DNA of 64,000 nucleotides from Metamycoplasma hyosynoviae (GCF_004365165.1 NZ_SOCH01000003.1:124001-188000); one strand, 5' to 3'; positions 42,955 to 56,431 are shown, counted from the first letter of the stretch. The notes: a model not told the origin generated them from the letters alone. Made by a program: numbers and translations.

Positions 42955-44610
42955 TTATATTGTGTAGTTGATTATAGGTGTTCCATTACCATCATCACCT
43001 ATTTCTCACATAGAAACTAAGAATGTTTTTAATGTTTCTAGCACGGTATCAAGTTGTCTATAAAATCTCGCACCTAGATTTTCATCTACTCATTTGTTAG
43101 TGTCTAGATCACTATGTCAAATGTCACCAGCTATAGCTATATCTTTTCTTGTTATGCCTTCAGGTCAATCATAAACTTCAAGTAATCCACCATTTAATGT
43201 TCTTTTTACAAGTTGCATATTTTTACCATTTTTAAGTACTCATGCTTTTGGATTTGTAGTTTGAGCATAGCCATCATATGAACCAGTTTTTGAAAATATT
43301 GCAAAGTTAGTTGATTCAATATATGCTACAGGTAATTTAGCTTTATTATAGAATGGGAAGTGGTCTGATCAATCTCCTGTTTCACCCGCACCATATTGAG
43401 TTGGACTAAATTGTGGGTGAATTTCAAGTTCTTGAGCAGAATCATTTAATTTTTGACTTCTTAATTTTGAAAGTGAGTGTAGTTGATCACGAATTGTTGT
43501 TGATAAATTACCACTTGCCGAACCTAAGTTTGGATCTTGTTTTGTATTTGGTGAGTGAACATACATTTTGTCTCCACCTGAAACTGTATCCATATTTATC
43601 ATACCTAATGAGCTTGCTAGAAGCTCATTAGTTTCTTTATTGCCTTGGATATTCGAAATCAAGAATTGTTCAACAAATGCTTGCGATCCCATAACACCAA
43701 TTTCTTCTGCATCAACAAATACTAGGTGTAATCTAACTCCTAAATTATCTCTATTTTTAGGATCTGAAAAGTATTTTAAAAGTGATAGGTTTACTGAAAC
43801 TCCTGAACCATTATCAGTAGCGCCTCATGACACACCCTTAGGTCCAACATTATTTGTTGAGTCAAAGTGTGAGACAATATAGAAATCTTTTACTTCTAAT
43901 GTTTTGCCATCTTTAGTTTTGGTTACTTTTTCAGAAGGATTAATTGTTACTACAATATTAGTTCCAATATTGTTAGTATTAATTACTTGTCCTTTTGTAC
44001 CACCTAATTGATATAAGAAACCTTGTGAGATGAAACCATCTTTTTTGATGTGTTCTTTCATTTCTTTTACAATTGGTTGGTCATCAGAATAAACTGTTAT
44101 AGTTTTTTCTCCATCTTCTAAATTAGCTATTCTTGTTCCTGTTTCGGCAGTAATAGCTGTAGCTTCTACTTTATTTTGCTTAGGATATTTTATTATATTG
44201 CCGGTATGGTCTTTATAACCCATATCAGCAATGGTTTTTCTTAAATATTGGAATGCTCTATAGCTTCCATATATATTAACTTTTTTATCCACATTAGCAT
44301 CTTCTAATGGATAATATGGTTGTAGCACTTCTGATGTTAGTTCTTTTCCTGCTGGAAGTTTTATACCTTTGTGTGCTTTTAGAGAGCCATCTGCATTAAA
44401 TTCGGCTTCTAGACTTTCTTTTTTAAAATTATTTAAATTTCCGGTCTTCCTCCCATGAGTTGTATTTATGAAAGACTGAAATTGTTTATATACTTCCAAA
44501 TCTTTTGGCAATGCTTTGCTTCCGCATTGAACTGAAATGGTTGCAATTGGGGCTAAAATAGATGCAATTGCTAATGGTGAAACAATTGCTATAATCTTCT
44601 GTTTTTTCAT
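42955..44610 (-). CDS. M28-family metallopeptidase lipoprotein
   Basis: A 551-aa surface lipoprotein: signal peptide MKKQKIIAIVSPLAIASILA with lipobox ISVQC. The mature part is a zinc aminopeptidase-like M28 domain: VSHFDS (about 247-251; His and Asp), ATDNGSGV (Asp about 266, bridging zinc ligand), VFVDAEEIGVMG (catalytic Glu pair), GMINMDTVSGG (Asp ligand) and SDHFPF (His ligand). All metal ligands appear intact. It probably degrades host peptides at the cell surface. UGA Trp codons near 43825 and 43369; true stop TAA at 42955. Confidence 0.92.
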
Positions 44611-44782
44611 ATATTGTGAGATTTTTTTTCCTTTGTCTGCGATAAAGTATTTTTTTGCGACTATAAAAATTATATATTTAATACCGCCAAATAAGTGTTA
44701 TTTGTTAGTCAATGCAATTATTATTTAATTGAAAAAGTTCGAAAAAATTAATAATATAATTTATTTTACATTAACAAATTGT

Positions 44783-45379
44783 ATGCCACATCAAAAGAAA
44801 AATATATATTTAAAAAAGCCTTCTTTAAAGAAAATTGCCTTATTTTCACTACCACTTATTGCTATAAGTACATCTTTTTTGTTTTCAGTATCTTGCAAAA
44901 ATCCTAATGCTGATTTATTTTCAGATGAAAAACCAGGTGAAGATGTTAATCGTGATGAGGGACTAATTGGTGAAGAATTAGCACAAAAAGTTAGAGAAGT
45001 TATTGAAAATGCTGCTTTTAAAATGACAGATTTTGCTAAAAAAGAATACCAAATATTAAAATCTTCTACTCAAAAAGATAAATATATTCAAGATTTATGA
45101 GAAAAAATAAAAGTTTGATTTAAAGATTCTAAAGATAGTTTAGGACGATATGTATTTTATGCAGAAAGTTTATCACATCCTGATTTTAGTAAATATTTAG
45201 ATGTTTATATTCCTAATTTACGTTATTTTGCTGGCAATCACATAGTGTATTGCTATTTTGATTGAAATGCTGAAAAAAGAAATATTTACTATTATTTTAA
45301 AATTAGATGTTTGGATGGAAAGCAAACCGAAGGAAGTGGTAAAGTCTTTTTAGATTTAGGAAAAGATTTAGAAGAATAG
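44783..45379 (+). CDS. Putative lipoprotein, array gene 1
   Basis: A 198-aa protein with a long basic n-region and signal LFSLPLIAISTSFLFSVSC (Cys about residue 38). The mature part begins KNPNADLFSDEKPGEDVN and is Tyr/Asp-rich, of unknown family. The ATG at 44783 follows a TATAAT at 44754-44759 with almost no leader, unlike an in-frame TTG at 44729 that lies before this box. First of four adjacent genes. Confidence 0.75.
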
Positions 45380-45392
45380 GAAAAATTACAAT

Positions 45393-47231
45393 ATGAAAAA
45401 AATAAATTTTTTTGCTCTTTCTATTCTTCCATCAGTTTGTTTTATTCCTTTGCTTTCGAAAAAATGCAATAACACTATCAAAGTCCAAATCGATGAAAAT
45501 ATCATCACAAGAAAATATTTAAAACGTTTGACACTTCATCAAATAATAAATTTGCATAATATAACTCCTTTTTTATTTATCATAGGAAAAAGTCAAGAAA
45601 AGAAATATCTTGAAGGACTTTTGCCTAGTGCTAATGGAAATTTGTTATTGGATAAAAATAATAAAAGATATACATTAGATTTTGAATTTCGCAAACCTTG
45701 AAATCAAATAATTTCAAATTATAATAATATTAAAGTAGTGCAAGATAATAAAAATTCAAATGAATTTTCCGCTCTTTTTACAGAGTATAAATTTGAAGAT
45801 ATTAAAAAATATGATGGATATAATGCTAGTTGGTTTTATTTTTTAAGTGGATTGGCAAAAAAAGATTATTACAGAATAGGCGATCCTTATTTTTTTGATT
45901 TTCAAACAATTATATTTAGACTAGTAGAAGACATCAAGATAAATAAAGGCCTTGTAAATAATCACAATATTGTTAATAAAAAAGGTGAAGCTGTGTTTTT
46001 AAATAATATATTTAAAAACCAATATATTCAAGCAGTTACTTGACTTACACAAGAAGCAAATATATTCCGTGAAACATTTTTTAAGTTTTTAGTCTTATAT
46101 TTAAATAAATTTAATTTAAACATTAAAGAAATTAAAGTTAATTGACTTAAAACTGAAATTAAACCTGATAAAAGTTCTACTTTTGATTTTGTTTCATTTA
46201 AATTGAGTGAAATAATTGATTTTAATAACAAAAATATAATTACTGATGAAATAAAAAATAAAACTTTTTATATTGATAATTTTAGAAACTATCAAACAAA
46301 TTTAAAATTTGGAATAGGACAAAAAGGTCTTCAAGAAAAACTTCCTCTTTTTAATGATTATGTACAAAATCCTATTTTAAAAATTAAAAGTACATCTTTT
46401 TTAGATGTACAAGATAACATCAATAATTTTATTAAAGTTTATCAAAATATTGATTATTGAAATTCAAAAGGACTGGTTTATTTATTTACTAAATTTAAAG
46501 ATAAGCTGCTTTTCCTTGATGTTCCTAAAATATATAAAGATGTTGATGAAAAATATGAAATTGAAGATGTTCAATTTACTAATTATTTTGACACTGATCA
46601 AATTATTAAATTAATAATTAAAGTAATTAAAAAATCAGGTGAAGAAAAACGCTATGTTCTTTTAAGCCAAAATTTTGATGACCATGGGCATTTATTAAAA
46701 GGACTTATTTTAAAAAATCTTTCAGTTGATAAACTCAAAAGCACCGATTTTTTCACTTTCCGTGAAAATATACAAAAAGCACCAAAAGGTATTTTGCTAG
46801 ATGATTTTATCGATGAAAATGATTCTTCCAAACCATTTGCATCACTTGTAAAAGAAGCGATTTTAAAAATGAATACAAAATGAAAAAATCGGAATTTAGT
46901 GAATGCAGAATCTCTTTCAAAAGATAATGATGATTTATTAATGTTAACTGCTCATTTAAATAATTATTTATTAGCTTATGCTCTTGAAAATGAAGAAGAA
47001 AAAATTCATACTGGAATTAAGAAAATTGAGCTTGATGAAATTAAAGGCAACAATAACGGAACATTAGAACTAACCTTTAATTTCTATAAGTTTTTAAATG
47101 AAAAAGATTTAGATTTCAAAACCAAAAACGAAACTCCTTTTTATAAACTCAAAATACAAATTAATGGTTTTTTAAATTATTCAGGTTCAGAGCCAAATGG
47201 TTTTAAAGTTTTAGAAAAGAGGAAAATATAA
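45393..47231 (+). CDS. Putative surface lipoprotein, array gene 2
   Basis: A 612-aa protein. The signal-like start MKKINFFALSILPSVCFIPL is followed by LSKKC, an atypical lipobox with Lys at -1, so lipidation is less certain. The mature region is Lys/Asn/Phe-rich and contains no recognised domain. Five UGA Trp codons join several apparent ORFs. It begins 13 bases after gene 1. Confidence 0.75.
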
Positions 47232-47232
47232 T

Positions 47233-48003
47233 ATGAAAAAGCTTTTATTTTCTTCTATGCTTTTAGCTTCAACTACTTTTATTACAACAATAAGTTGTAA
47301 AAACATAAAACCAGTTGAAAATAATAATGTCGTTAATAGTGAAACTAATCAATATTTTCAACAAAAATTTGTAAATAAAGCATTAGAAATTAAAAAAATA
47401 ATGCGTGAATTTAATGAAAAATACTATTTATTTTTTCAAGAATATAGCAATCTTGCAACTTTATTTAGCGAATTAATTGTAGAACAATCTATAGAAGTTT
47501 TAAAATCAAACCTACAAAAATACTATGATTTAAACTTTAATATAGAAAATGCTAATATTGAACCTTTTTCAAAATCGTTATTTAAATTAAATTGATTAAT
47601 TAAAACTATTATTTCACGTCTTTCAGATTTAAATTTTTATTTAGAAAATAATGATTTTGATAAAAATCCTACAAAATTAGAGGATGCTAAAATAGAAATT
47701 GATAAATCATATGATGAATTTATTGTTAATAAAAACTATGATTTAAAAATTTTTGAAGAAGAAACCCCGCCCCCTCTTTTAAATGTTATTAAACTTTTAA
47801 AAGATGTCCTTGAAGAAATTAAACAAGGTAAAAGTGAAGGCAAATTATTGAAATTTTATGGTGATTATAAAAATGCTAAGCAAAATATATATGATAATGT
47901 TAATCACATTGATTTAGACAAAAATTTCAATATAATTTTTACAATCTTAAATGAAGATACAAATTATTCAATCATTGAAAAATTTTTAAAATTATTGGCA
48001 TAA
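47233..48003 (+). CDS. Putative lipoprotein, array gene 3
   Basis: A 256-aa protein with signal MKKLLFSSMLLASTTFITTI and lipobox ISC; the mature part is helical and Lys/Asn/Glu-rich (YFQQKFVNKALEIKKIM), with a proline patch EETPPPL. One base after the stop of gene 2. Family unknown. Confidence 0.78.
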
Positions 48004-48014
48004 AAAGGCAATTT

Positions 48015-48455
48015 ATGAAACTAAAAACACTACTAATTACCACGTCATTAGTTCCTACTATGTTAATTTTACCTATTTCTTTAAAATGCAATAACACTAA
48101 AAATTCTAATGATAGTAATTTGCGTCTTTCTAGTTCTCAACTTCAAGAAATTCAAAATGCTTTTATATTCAAAACAAAAAATAATTCACCTTTTTCATAT
48201 CAACATGCAAACGAAATGGAAAAGTTAATAAATAAATATAAAAAAAATGGCTTTGCATTATGCAAAGATGAAGTATTTAAAAAATACTTTGAATTTGAAT
48301 ATCCTGATATTTCAAAAATAAGTAGTGTACATATTATGGAAATTAATTTTTCTATAAATATAGAAACCAAACTTCCACAATGTAACTATAAAGTTATTTG
48401 TCTTGAAAGAGAAAATGCTGTTGAAGCTGATACATTCATTCCTTTAGATCATTAA
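48015..48455 (+). CDS. Putative lipoprotein, array gene 4
   Basis: A 146-aa protein, MKLKTLLITTSLVPTMLILP with lipobox ISLKC and following CNNTKNSNDSN spacer. The CNNT start after the Cys is shared with array gene 2 (KKCNNT), suggesting related signal regions. No domain recognised. Converges on hsdR 37 bp downstream. Confidence 0.78.
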   Translation: MKLKTLLITTSLVPTMLILPISLKCNNTKNSNDSNLRLSSSQLQEIQNAFIFKTKNNSPFSYQHANEMEKLINKYKKNGFALCKDEVFKKYFEFEYPDISKISSVHIMEINFSINIETKLPQCNYKVICLERENAVEADTFIPLDH

Positions 48456-48492
48456 TTTTTAATAAATAAATTTAAAAGCAAAATAAAAGCAT

Positions 48493-51400
48493 TTATCACA
48501 AAAATTTATTATTTTGATATCCTTCAAAATTTTTTAATTGAGTCAAAATTTTATTATAAACATCTTTAAAGGTTGCAGGTGGATAATTATTGTTATTTAA
48601 TAGACGAATAATGTCTGATTCTAAATTTGCTATTATATTTTCTTTTGAAGATCAATCTGTGTATTTAGTTTTACTATCTACTATTTCTTTAATTTTTTTT
48701 GCTAATCCCACAATATCTTGATCTTTATATTCAAATCCATATTTGTCACGAATATCAATTAAAATATCATAAAATGTTGCTTCATCAAATTCAATTTTTA
48801 GTTTAGTGTATTTCTCATTATCTTTCTTCAAATCTTCAAAAATCTTTTCAGCTTCTTGACTTAAAGAATCAATAAATTTATTAAATATATCATCAGTTGA
48901 AATTATTTTTTGTTCATCACGATTATTATATTTATCAATTAATTTTCTCATTCTCTTAGAAAATTCTTCAGCTTTATATATATTTCTTCTTGAATATCTA
49001 TCAATAGTTTCTTTTAAATATTTTAAAAGAATTTTAAACTTAGTGTTTCTATGTTTAATTTTTTCAATTTCTTTTAGATATTTATCACTAAATATTTCTG
49101 TTTCAGTAATTTGTTTTTCATCATTATTTTCTAATGCTGCAATGCATTCATCAACAAGTTTTTTTACCTCTAAATTCATTCTTTCAGAATCAGGTGTATC
49201 TTCTTTATTTAATTTCATAATTGTACTTCTAACAGAACAATAAAAATGTAATTTAAACATTTGAGAATCAGTAATACGCGAATCGCCAACACAAACATCA
49301 AATGCTTTTTTTAATTTTTGAACTAACATAACAAATTCAGTTTCTCGTTTTTTACTAATTTGAATAAATTCAATAGCTTTATTTAGTATTAATAATCTAT
49401 CAATATTATTACTGGTTTCAAATAATGAATAATCAAATCCTTTCATTAATTTTTCAACATTAGCCATTTGTTCTTTAAAAATAGCATATGATGATTCTAT
49501 TTCTGAAATAGGATTTATATCATCACTATAAAATTGCATTGCTTCAGAAAGTGAATTTTCGATACCTATATAATCAACAACTAAACCTTTATCTTTTCCT
49601 TCAAATACACGATTTACACGAGAAATAGTTTGAATCAAACTATGTTTTTCAAGTGGTTTATCAATATACATCGTATCCAAACATTCGCAGTCAAATCCTG
49701 TAATTCACATATCAACAACTATTACAATTTTTAAATTAGAATTTTCATCTTTGAATAATGTTGCTAAATCTTTATTTTGTGCATCTTCTAAAGCGTTGTA
49801 TAGTTCTTCTTCATCATTTGAAGTTCGTGTTGCAATAAATTTGATCATTTCAACAGGCATTAATCTATTTAATTGTTCAGCAGAAAATTTTGATGCATCT
49901 TCTTGTGTTTTTTTCTTGATATTTCACTCTGGTCTTTTTTCAATAATTTTTTTGTAAACTTTAAAAGCTATTTTTCTATCATAACAAACAAACATAGCTT
50001 TACCCTTTACAGTTGCTGCTTCTTTTATTCTTAATTCATAGTGTTTAATAAAATGTTCAACAATTGAATCTAATCGAGAATCATTATCAATGATAGTGCG
50101 AACTGTAGCTACTTCCTTTATTGAATTATTTATTTCAAATTTATTAGTACCTATTTCTAATTGCTTTTCATAATATTTATCAACAATAGCTAATTTTTTT
50201 TCATCAAGTTTTAATTCCAAAGGTCCCGAAAGTAAACTAATACCAACAGTTGATCCATCATCAACAGCTTGTTTCATTTTATATGATGCTATAACAGGGC
50301 CAAAAGCTTTAATAGTTGCATCAATTGGAGTTCCAGTAAACCCTATAAAAGTTGCATTTGGGAAAGCATTTCTTAAATTTTTTGCAAATCCATAGTGTTT
50401 TTTTATACCATCTTTTTCAATTTTCAATGTAGCATCTAAATTTACTTGTGTTCTATGTGCTTCATCAGAAATACAAAAAATATTATTTCTATTGCTTAAT
50501 AATTTTATATTTTCATCAAATTTTTGAATAGTCATTAAAAATATGCCACCACTAGTAATACCATTAAGTTTTTCATACAATTTTTCTCTTGTGGCAATTT
50601 TCATAGTGTTATTATCGATTAAATACTCTTTAGATGATTCAAATATTTTAGATAATTGATCATCTAAATCATTTCTATCTGTCAATAATAAAACTGTAGG
50701 TGACTTAAGTTCTTTTTCTGTGGTTAATCTTTTTGTTAAAAATAGCATTGTGTAAGATTTTCCACATCCAGTAGCCCCAAAATAAGTGCCACCTTTGTTC
50801 CTGTTTTTATTATTCTTATTATTATTCATAATATTTTCAAATAATAATTCAGCAGCATAATATTGAGAATATTTAGGGAGGATCATTAAATCATTTTTTG
50901 AAGAATCAGGAAAGTATATATAATGGTGAATTAAATTTAATAAAGTTTTATGTTTGAATAGACCAGAAACCATAGATAATAAACTTTCTATTCCATCTTT
51001 GCTATATTTTTTTCCATCAGTTGATTTTCAAGGAAAATAATGTTCAAAATCCGCGAATAATGAACCATATTTAGTATTTACACCATCAGAAATAACTGAA
51101 ATAAATGAAAATCTCATAAGATTTTCAATGTTTTTAGCATATTTATCACAAAGTTGTTCGTATGCATTACGAAGTTTAGTGTTAGTATTACTTGGGTTTT
51201 TTAGTTCAATAGTAGATACAGGTATACCATTAATAAAAACAACTATATCAAGAATACATTTCTTTTGACCTTTAACTTCAAATTGGTTCACAATTTTGAA
51301 TATATTATTTTCTACATTTTCATAATCAAAATATTGAATAAATTCATTTTGCAAATTATATTTGCTTCTATTAAGAACACATCCTTTTCTAAGTTTGTTT

Positions 51401-51657
51401 AAAGTTAATTTCATTGTTGAGTATAATGAAATGCCTTTAGAAGATAAAAGATCATAAATAATATTGTCAATTTCTTCTTCTTTTAAATTTAATTGTTTAT
51501 ATCTTTTTAATAAATATTCCTTAAAATCATTAATAAGCAATATTTCAATATTCTCTCTATGAATATTACGACCATATTCATAAATATAATTTTCTTTCTC
51601 AAAAAGTTCTATGACTGTTCTCTCAAAATTATTTTCTAAATACTTTCATTCTAACAC
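48493..51657 (-). CDS. hsdR: Type I restriction enzyme, R subunit
   Basis: A 1054-aa motor-nuclease. N-terminal nuclease part (FEKENYIYEYGRNIHRENIE, then KCILDIVVFINGIPVSTIELK, the PD-(D/E)XK site as D...ExK). Motor: GATGCGKSYTMLFLTKRL (Walker A), CISDEAHRTQ (DEAH box), FIGFTGTPI, SRVNRVFEGKDKG. The C-terminal helical domain binds the methylase core. The start is the GTG at 51657, directly after the hsdS stop; the alternative ATG at 51540 would truncate the conserved N-terminal region. Length is normal, so it appears intact. Confidence 0.93.
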
Positions 51658-52758
51658 TTATTTACCACCTTGTGATTCTAAAATTGATCCTCTAATTAAA
51701 ATAGGACAAATTGAAGAAATTTTTGATTTTAAAATTAACGCACATTTTTCTCTGCTGTTTATTGCATTCAAAATATTTACAATATTATTTTGAATTTTTA
51801 TATTAGGAATGCAAATTTTAACCTCTGACATTAAATCAAAACTAAACATATTCCTTACACTATTAATTGAATAAAATTCAGTTAATCTCGAAAATTCAGT
51901 TCTTTTTAATCACATCATTAAATAATCTGGATTAAGTATATTTTCATCTTTAACTTTAAATACAACATAAATTGGTGAACATGCAGCATAGTCATTTTCT
52001 TTATAAATACATACACAGCTAAAATCAATTGGACTATATACAATATTATTTTTTCCAAATACATTGTAATTTTCCAATTTATTTATTTTTTGTTTTGGCA
52101 AAATAAAACCATTTTGGCTTATTCCCAAAAATTTTTTAATTTTTTTATCTTTATTTTTGATTTTAATTTCTTGTATATATTTTCCAATTTCTTCTTGTCC
52201 ATATTTTTTTCGCAAAGATTCTATATATCCTTGACATACAAGTTTTAAATCATCAATTCCCTTTTCATAAGAGCGAAGATTTGATAACATTGTTTCATAA
52301 ATGGAAACATATTTTTTTTGAATTTCTACAGAAGGGATTTCGAATTCGATATTGCAAAAATCATCTCAATTAAATGTTTCTCTTGCAGAACCTCAAGAAT
52401 TAAATCTTGCATACCTATCAAAATCAGAACGATTAAAAAACATCATTAAATATCTTGATAATAATTTACTATTATCTTTTATTCTGAAAACTGGATTTAT
52501 CGATGAAATAATACAATCAGAATCATCATTATAAGCTATACTAATTTTGTTTCCATTTCTAGATGTAACATAAGAATAAGTAAATCAATTGTGTTTAAGA
52601 ACTTTATAAGACTTTAAATCTAAATTTCTTGTATTAGCTTTGGTTGGTGTTAATACTTTTTTTATTGATATACCTTTTAATACATCAATACCATATTTGC
52701 CATCTATGTTTCGAACATCAACCAATTCAATATAGTCTCCCAATCTACTCAATGCCAT
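51658..52758 (-). CDS. hsdS: Type I restriction enzyme, specificity subunit
   Basis: A 366-aa subunit with two target-recognition domains separated by helices: TRD1 with FNRSDFDRYARFNSWGSARE and IPSVEIQKKYVSIYETML, TRD2 with CVCIYKENDYAACSPIYVVF and a matching IPNIKIQNNIVNILNAINS closing helix. The start ATG at 52758 overlaps the hsdM end by 14 bases. Only one hsdS is present; no inverted repeats or recombinase gene for hsdS shuffling is seen. Confidence 0.92.
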
Positions 52759-54427
52759 ATCCAATACCTTCAAAAGCTTCTTTCAATTGTTCTTGAATTT
52801 TCTTTTCTTCTTTTAATAATTGTTTCATCTCTTTTTGAATACGACTCATTTCTTTTGGAAAATCAATTTCCAAATCATGATCAATAAATTCAATATATTT
52901 AGAAGGTATTAATGATCATAGAGAATCATTGTCAGACACACTAATATTAGTTCCATTTTCTTTTTGTTTTTTATCTGTTATACCATTTCTAATTTCATTA
53001 ATATTACAACTTTGACAAAATTCAGGAACATCTTTATAAACCGATTTTCATTCTATGGATTGCCAAGCATTCAAAGTCTTTTTCACTAATTTCATATCAG
53101 CATCATCTAACATTTTATATCCTTCAGAAGACTGATATCCCATTTTTCTTAAATCCATAAATAATATTTCATTAGTTCTATTTCGAAGCAACACTTCTTC
53201 CCCATCTTGAAATACATTTCTACTATTTTTATTATTATTCATAATTCATAAGGTTACAGAAATATCTGTATAGTAAAACATTTCTCTTGGGAGAATTATT
53301 ATTGCTTCTATTTTGTCATTTTTAATTAAATTTTCTCTTATTTTAGTGGTATTAGTATCACTTAATGCACCGTTTGCAAGCAAAAATCCAGCAACTCCAT
53401 TTGCTGACAGTTTAGATAACATATGAAGAATTCAAGCATAGTTAGCATTAGATGCAGGCGGCACACCATATCCTATTCATCTAACATCATTTGTTAAAGC
53501 TTTATCACTTCTTCAATTTTTAAGATTGAATGGTGGATTTGCAATAATAAAATCAAATTTTTCATTTTTATGTTGATCGTCGCCAAAAGTATCTGCAGCT
53601 TTCTTACCTAAATTTGCAGGAATCCCACGAATACCCAAATTCATTTTTGCAAGTTTTCAAGTATCTGGATTAGATTCTTGACCATACACAGAAATATCAT
53701 TAATATCTAATTTATGTGCTTCAACAAATTTATATGATTGAACAAACATACCACCTGAACCACAACAAGGATCATATACTCTTCCCTTATAAGGTTCAAT
53801 TAATGTTGTAATTAAATCAACAATATTATCTGGTGTGTAAAATTCACCTTTTTCATCTGCAGTTTTAATGGCAAATGCATTTAACATATATTGGTATGTT
53901 TTTCCAATTAAATCGTTCATCGGATGTTCTTCATCCTCATGAACTTTATCAATTTCATTGATTAGTGAAACAAAATTTGCATCTGGAAGTGTTGATTTAC
54001 CATAGATTCCTATTGGTAATGCCCCCCCCCCCCGCAATTGTGGGTTAGATTTTTCTAATTCTTCTAGAGCAAAATCAATCAGCATTCCGATTGTGTAATT
54101 CTTTTCTACTTCTTTTCCATTTTCTATAATTTTTATTTTCGCTCCTGTTTTTGCATGGTCTTTTATGAAAGATCATCTTGCATATTCAGGAATATAAAAT
54201 ACATTTTTCTCAGCATAGAAAGATGAAAAATTAACAGCAAAATTATCTTTTGAATTTAATAATTCTTCTCTTCTTTTTTCAAATTTAATGGATGCAAATT
54301 TTAAGAAAACCAATCCCATTACAAAATACATATAATTTATACCACTCATATTTGAACGAAGCTTATTACATGAATCCATTAAAACTTGTTCAAGTGGTTT
54401 CTGTTTATTTTCTTTTTTTGTAGCCAT
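52745..54427 (-). CDS. hsdM: Type I DNA methyltransferase, M subunit, with phase-variable G tract
   Basis: A 560-aa adenine-N6 methyltransferase. [20 protein letters not shown] start, helical N-domain, then [13 protein letters not shown] (SAM motif I) and [10 protein letters not shown] (catalytic NPPF motif IV). Between them and the N-domain, residues 132-136 (RGGGA) are encoded by 12 consecutive G. The frame is open through the tract, so the gene is currently ON. A gain or loss of one G would truncate it and shut down both modification and (in the operon) restriction. AGAGGA ribosome site. UGA Trp codons read through. Confidence 0.94.
54022..54033 (-). repeat. Poly-G tract (12 G) within hsdM, contingency repeat
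   Basis: Twelve C on the plus strand in an otherwise AT-rich genome, within the coding frame. Homopolymers this long are classic slippage sites. Confidence 0.95.
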
Positions 54428-54585
54428 TGTTTTATATCCTCTAGTTATATTCTTTTAATAAGGGTTGAACTATTTTTATAATTCTCACCATTTATTAAAA
54501 TTAGTTTTTTTGATTGATCAATGTAAAAGTTGTTTATATATAAAATCATTGCGAGTTTATTTATATTTATTTTTAGTAATTATTC

Positions 54586-54591
54586 ATTATA
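54586..54591 (-). promoter_or_regulatory. -10 box upstream of hsdM
   Basis: TATAAT on the minus strand, about 160 bases before hsdM. The 324-bp gap 54428-54751 holds no gene that I can see; it is AT-rich and probably contains this promoter and a leader. Confidence 0.4.
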
Positions 54592-54751
54592 TTCTAACCT
54601 ATATTAACAATAAAATATATCTTTTTTACTAAAAAAATCCTTTATACTATGTGTTTCTAGCAAAGGTAATATTATGTTATTTTTTTAATTAGAGATTATG
54701 AAATAAATTAACTTTTTTTACAATAAAAATAGAAAATATTTATCAATCTTA

Positions 54752-56431
54752 TTAAGCAAAATTAGTGATATTTAAAATCTCAATGTTTTTTTCATATGTA
54801 TCTTTATCTAACAATTTATATTTCTCATTTTTTAAAACTTTAATATTTACATTAGTTTCAATGTTATAGTCATCTTCTGAAAATCCTATTGTTGAAAAAA
54901 TTAATTGATCAAATTTTTTTGATGATTCAATAATATATTTAAATATCTCTTTTTTCTTATCTTCGTCTGTTTCAGCATTATTAGGACTATCAAGAACCAT
55001 CGGAAACATTGCACCATTAGGATTAAATTTTTGCTTTAAATCATTAATAGTAAAATATCAAATCAAAGTTACAAGTGGAACACGACTTCCACTTCCAGAA
55101 AAATTTTTTGATATTCTATCAAAATTATCATCACCTAATTCTTCTAATTTAAATTTAGATTTCAATTTACTAATCAATGTTTTATAAGCAATGTCAATCG
55201 ATTTGATTTTATCTTTTACATCATTAATTTCTTTTAATTTATTTAATTTAATATTTAAATTTTCTATCTCTCTGGGGAGGGATATTAAATCTTTTTTAAG
55301 ATTATTAACTAAATTATTTATTTCTCTAAATTTAAAATATTCTTTAATTTCTATTTCATTTTTACTAATTTTTTTATCATATTCATTTAGCTGTTCAACA
55401 AAATTTAAGTATTTTGTTCTATATTTTTCCAAATCTCTTTTTATATCTAAATTCTCATTATCTAAAATATTTTTCATAAAGTGAATATTATCAATATAGT
55501 TGTATTTTTTACTCAATATTTTAAATTTATTATTTAAAAGAGAATTGCATTCAATACATTTATTTGTTTTTCAAATATTATTAATATCTTTTTCTGTACT
55601 TTTCACATTTTCTGTTATTTGACCAATGATCATTTTTTGTTGAATTAATTGATTTTTTAAATCAATAATTTTGTTTCTTATTTTACTCATTTCACTAATT
55701 AAAGATGAATAAGTTTGAGATTCAAGCAAAATTTCATTTTTTAGTTCTTCATAATTTTCAGGACATGAATAATTCACTAAATCTGATTCAAGTTCCTTTT
55801 TCATTTTTGTTCGAAATTCAATTTCATATTTTATTTCTTTAATGTTATCTTCTATTTTTTCTTTTTCTTTTATACGTTCGAAATATTTTTTATTATAAAT
55901 ACCCAAATGTGAATAAATAACTGAAAGTTTAAAATTTTCAAATTGTTCAAGATTTTTGAATGATTTAAAATATGAACCTTTATATCAATCTTGATCTATG
56001 AAATTGATTAAATAACTATATGCTGGTGGTGCTATATTCAATTTGTTTTCTTTTCTATTTGGGATTCATATTGAAAAATTAAATATTTTTTCTAATGTAT
56101 TTGCTAATTCTCATCTGTTATTACATTTATACATAAGCTCAATTTTTTCATTAAATATCTTAAATAATTTTTCACTTCTAAAAATTACATAACCTTTGCC
56201 ATCTACTTCAAGAAACAAAATATATACTTTGCTTTTTTGATCTCATTTTTTAGAAAAATAACAATCAGCTCCTAATGTATGGTATAAACTTCTTAATAAA
56301 AGAGATTTTCCTCTTTCATTTCCATTTTTTTCGCTTGATGTAATTACATTAAGCCCCTCTTCAAATTCAGTAAAATATGCTTTTTTTGTTTTTAAATCAA
56401 ATATATAAATTTTTTTAAATATTATTTTCAT
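54752..56431 (-). CDS. SMC/RecN-like ABC ATPase (LmuB/ABC-3C-like)
   Basis: A 559-aa ATPase. Walker A-like GNERGKSLLLRSLYHTLG (about 37-54), long coiled coil from about 175 to 440 with a single CIEC zinc-hook-like motif (Cys292, Cys295), ABC signature-like FSGSGSRVPLVTLIWY (about 443-458), Walker B FPMVLDSPNNAETDED (Asp about 481). This layout matches the SMC-like subunit of Lamassu and ABC-three-component systems (DUF2326-related). Its start overlaps the nuclease gene by 17 bases, so both are one unit. Several UGA Trp codons. Confidence 0.82.

Noticed and set aside
51658-52758. hsdS shuffling by inversion
   Set aside because: Only one hsdS copy, no recombinase gene nearby and no long inverted repeats, so variation is more likely through the hsdM G tract.
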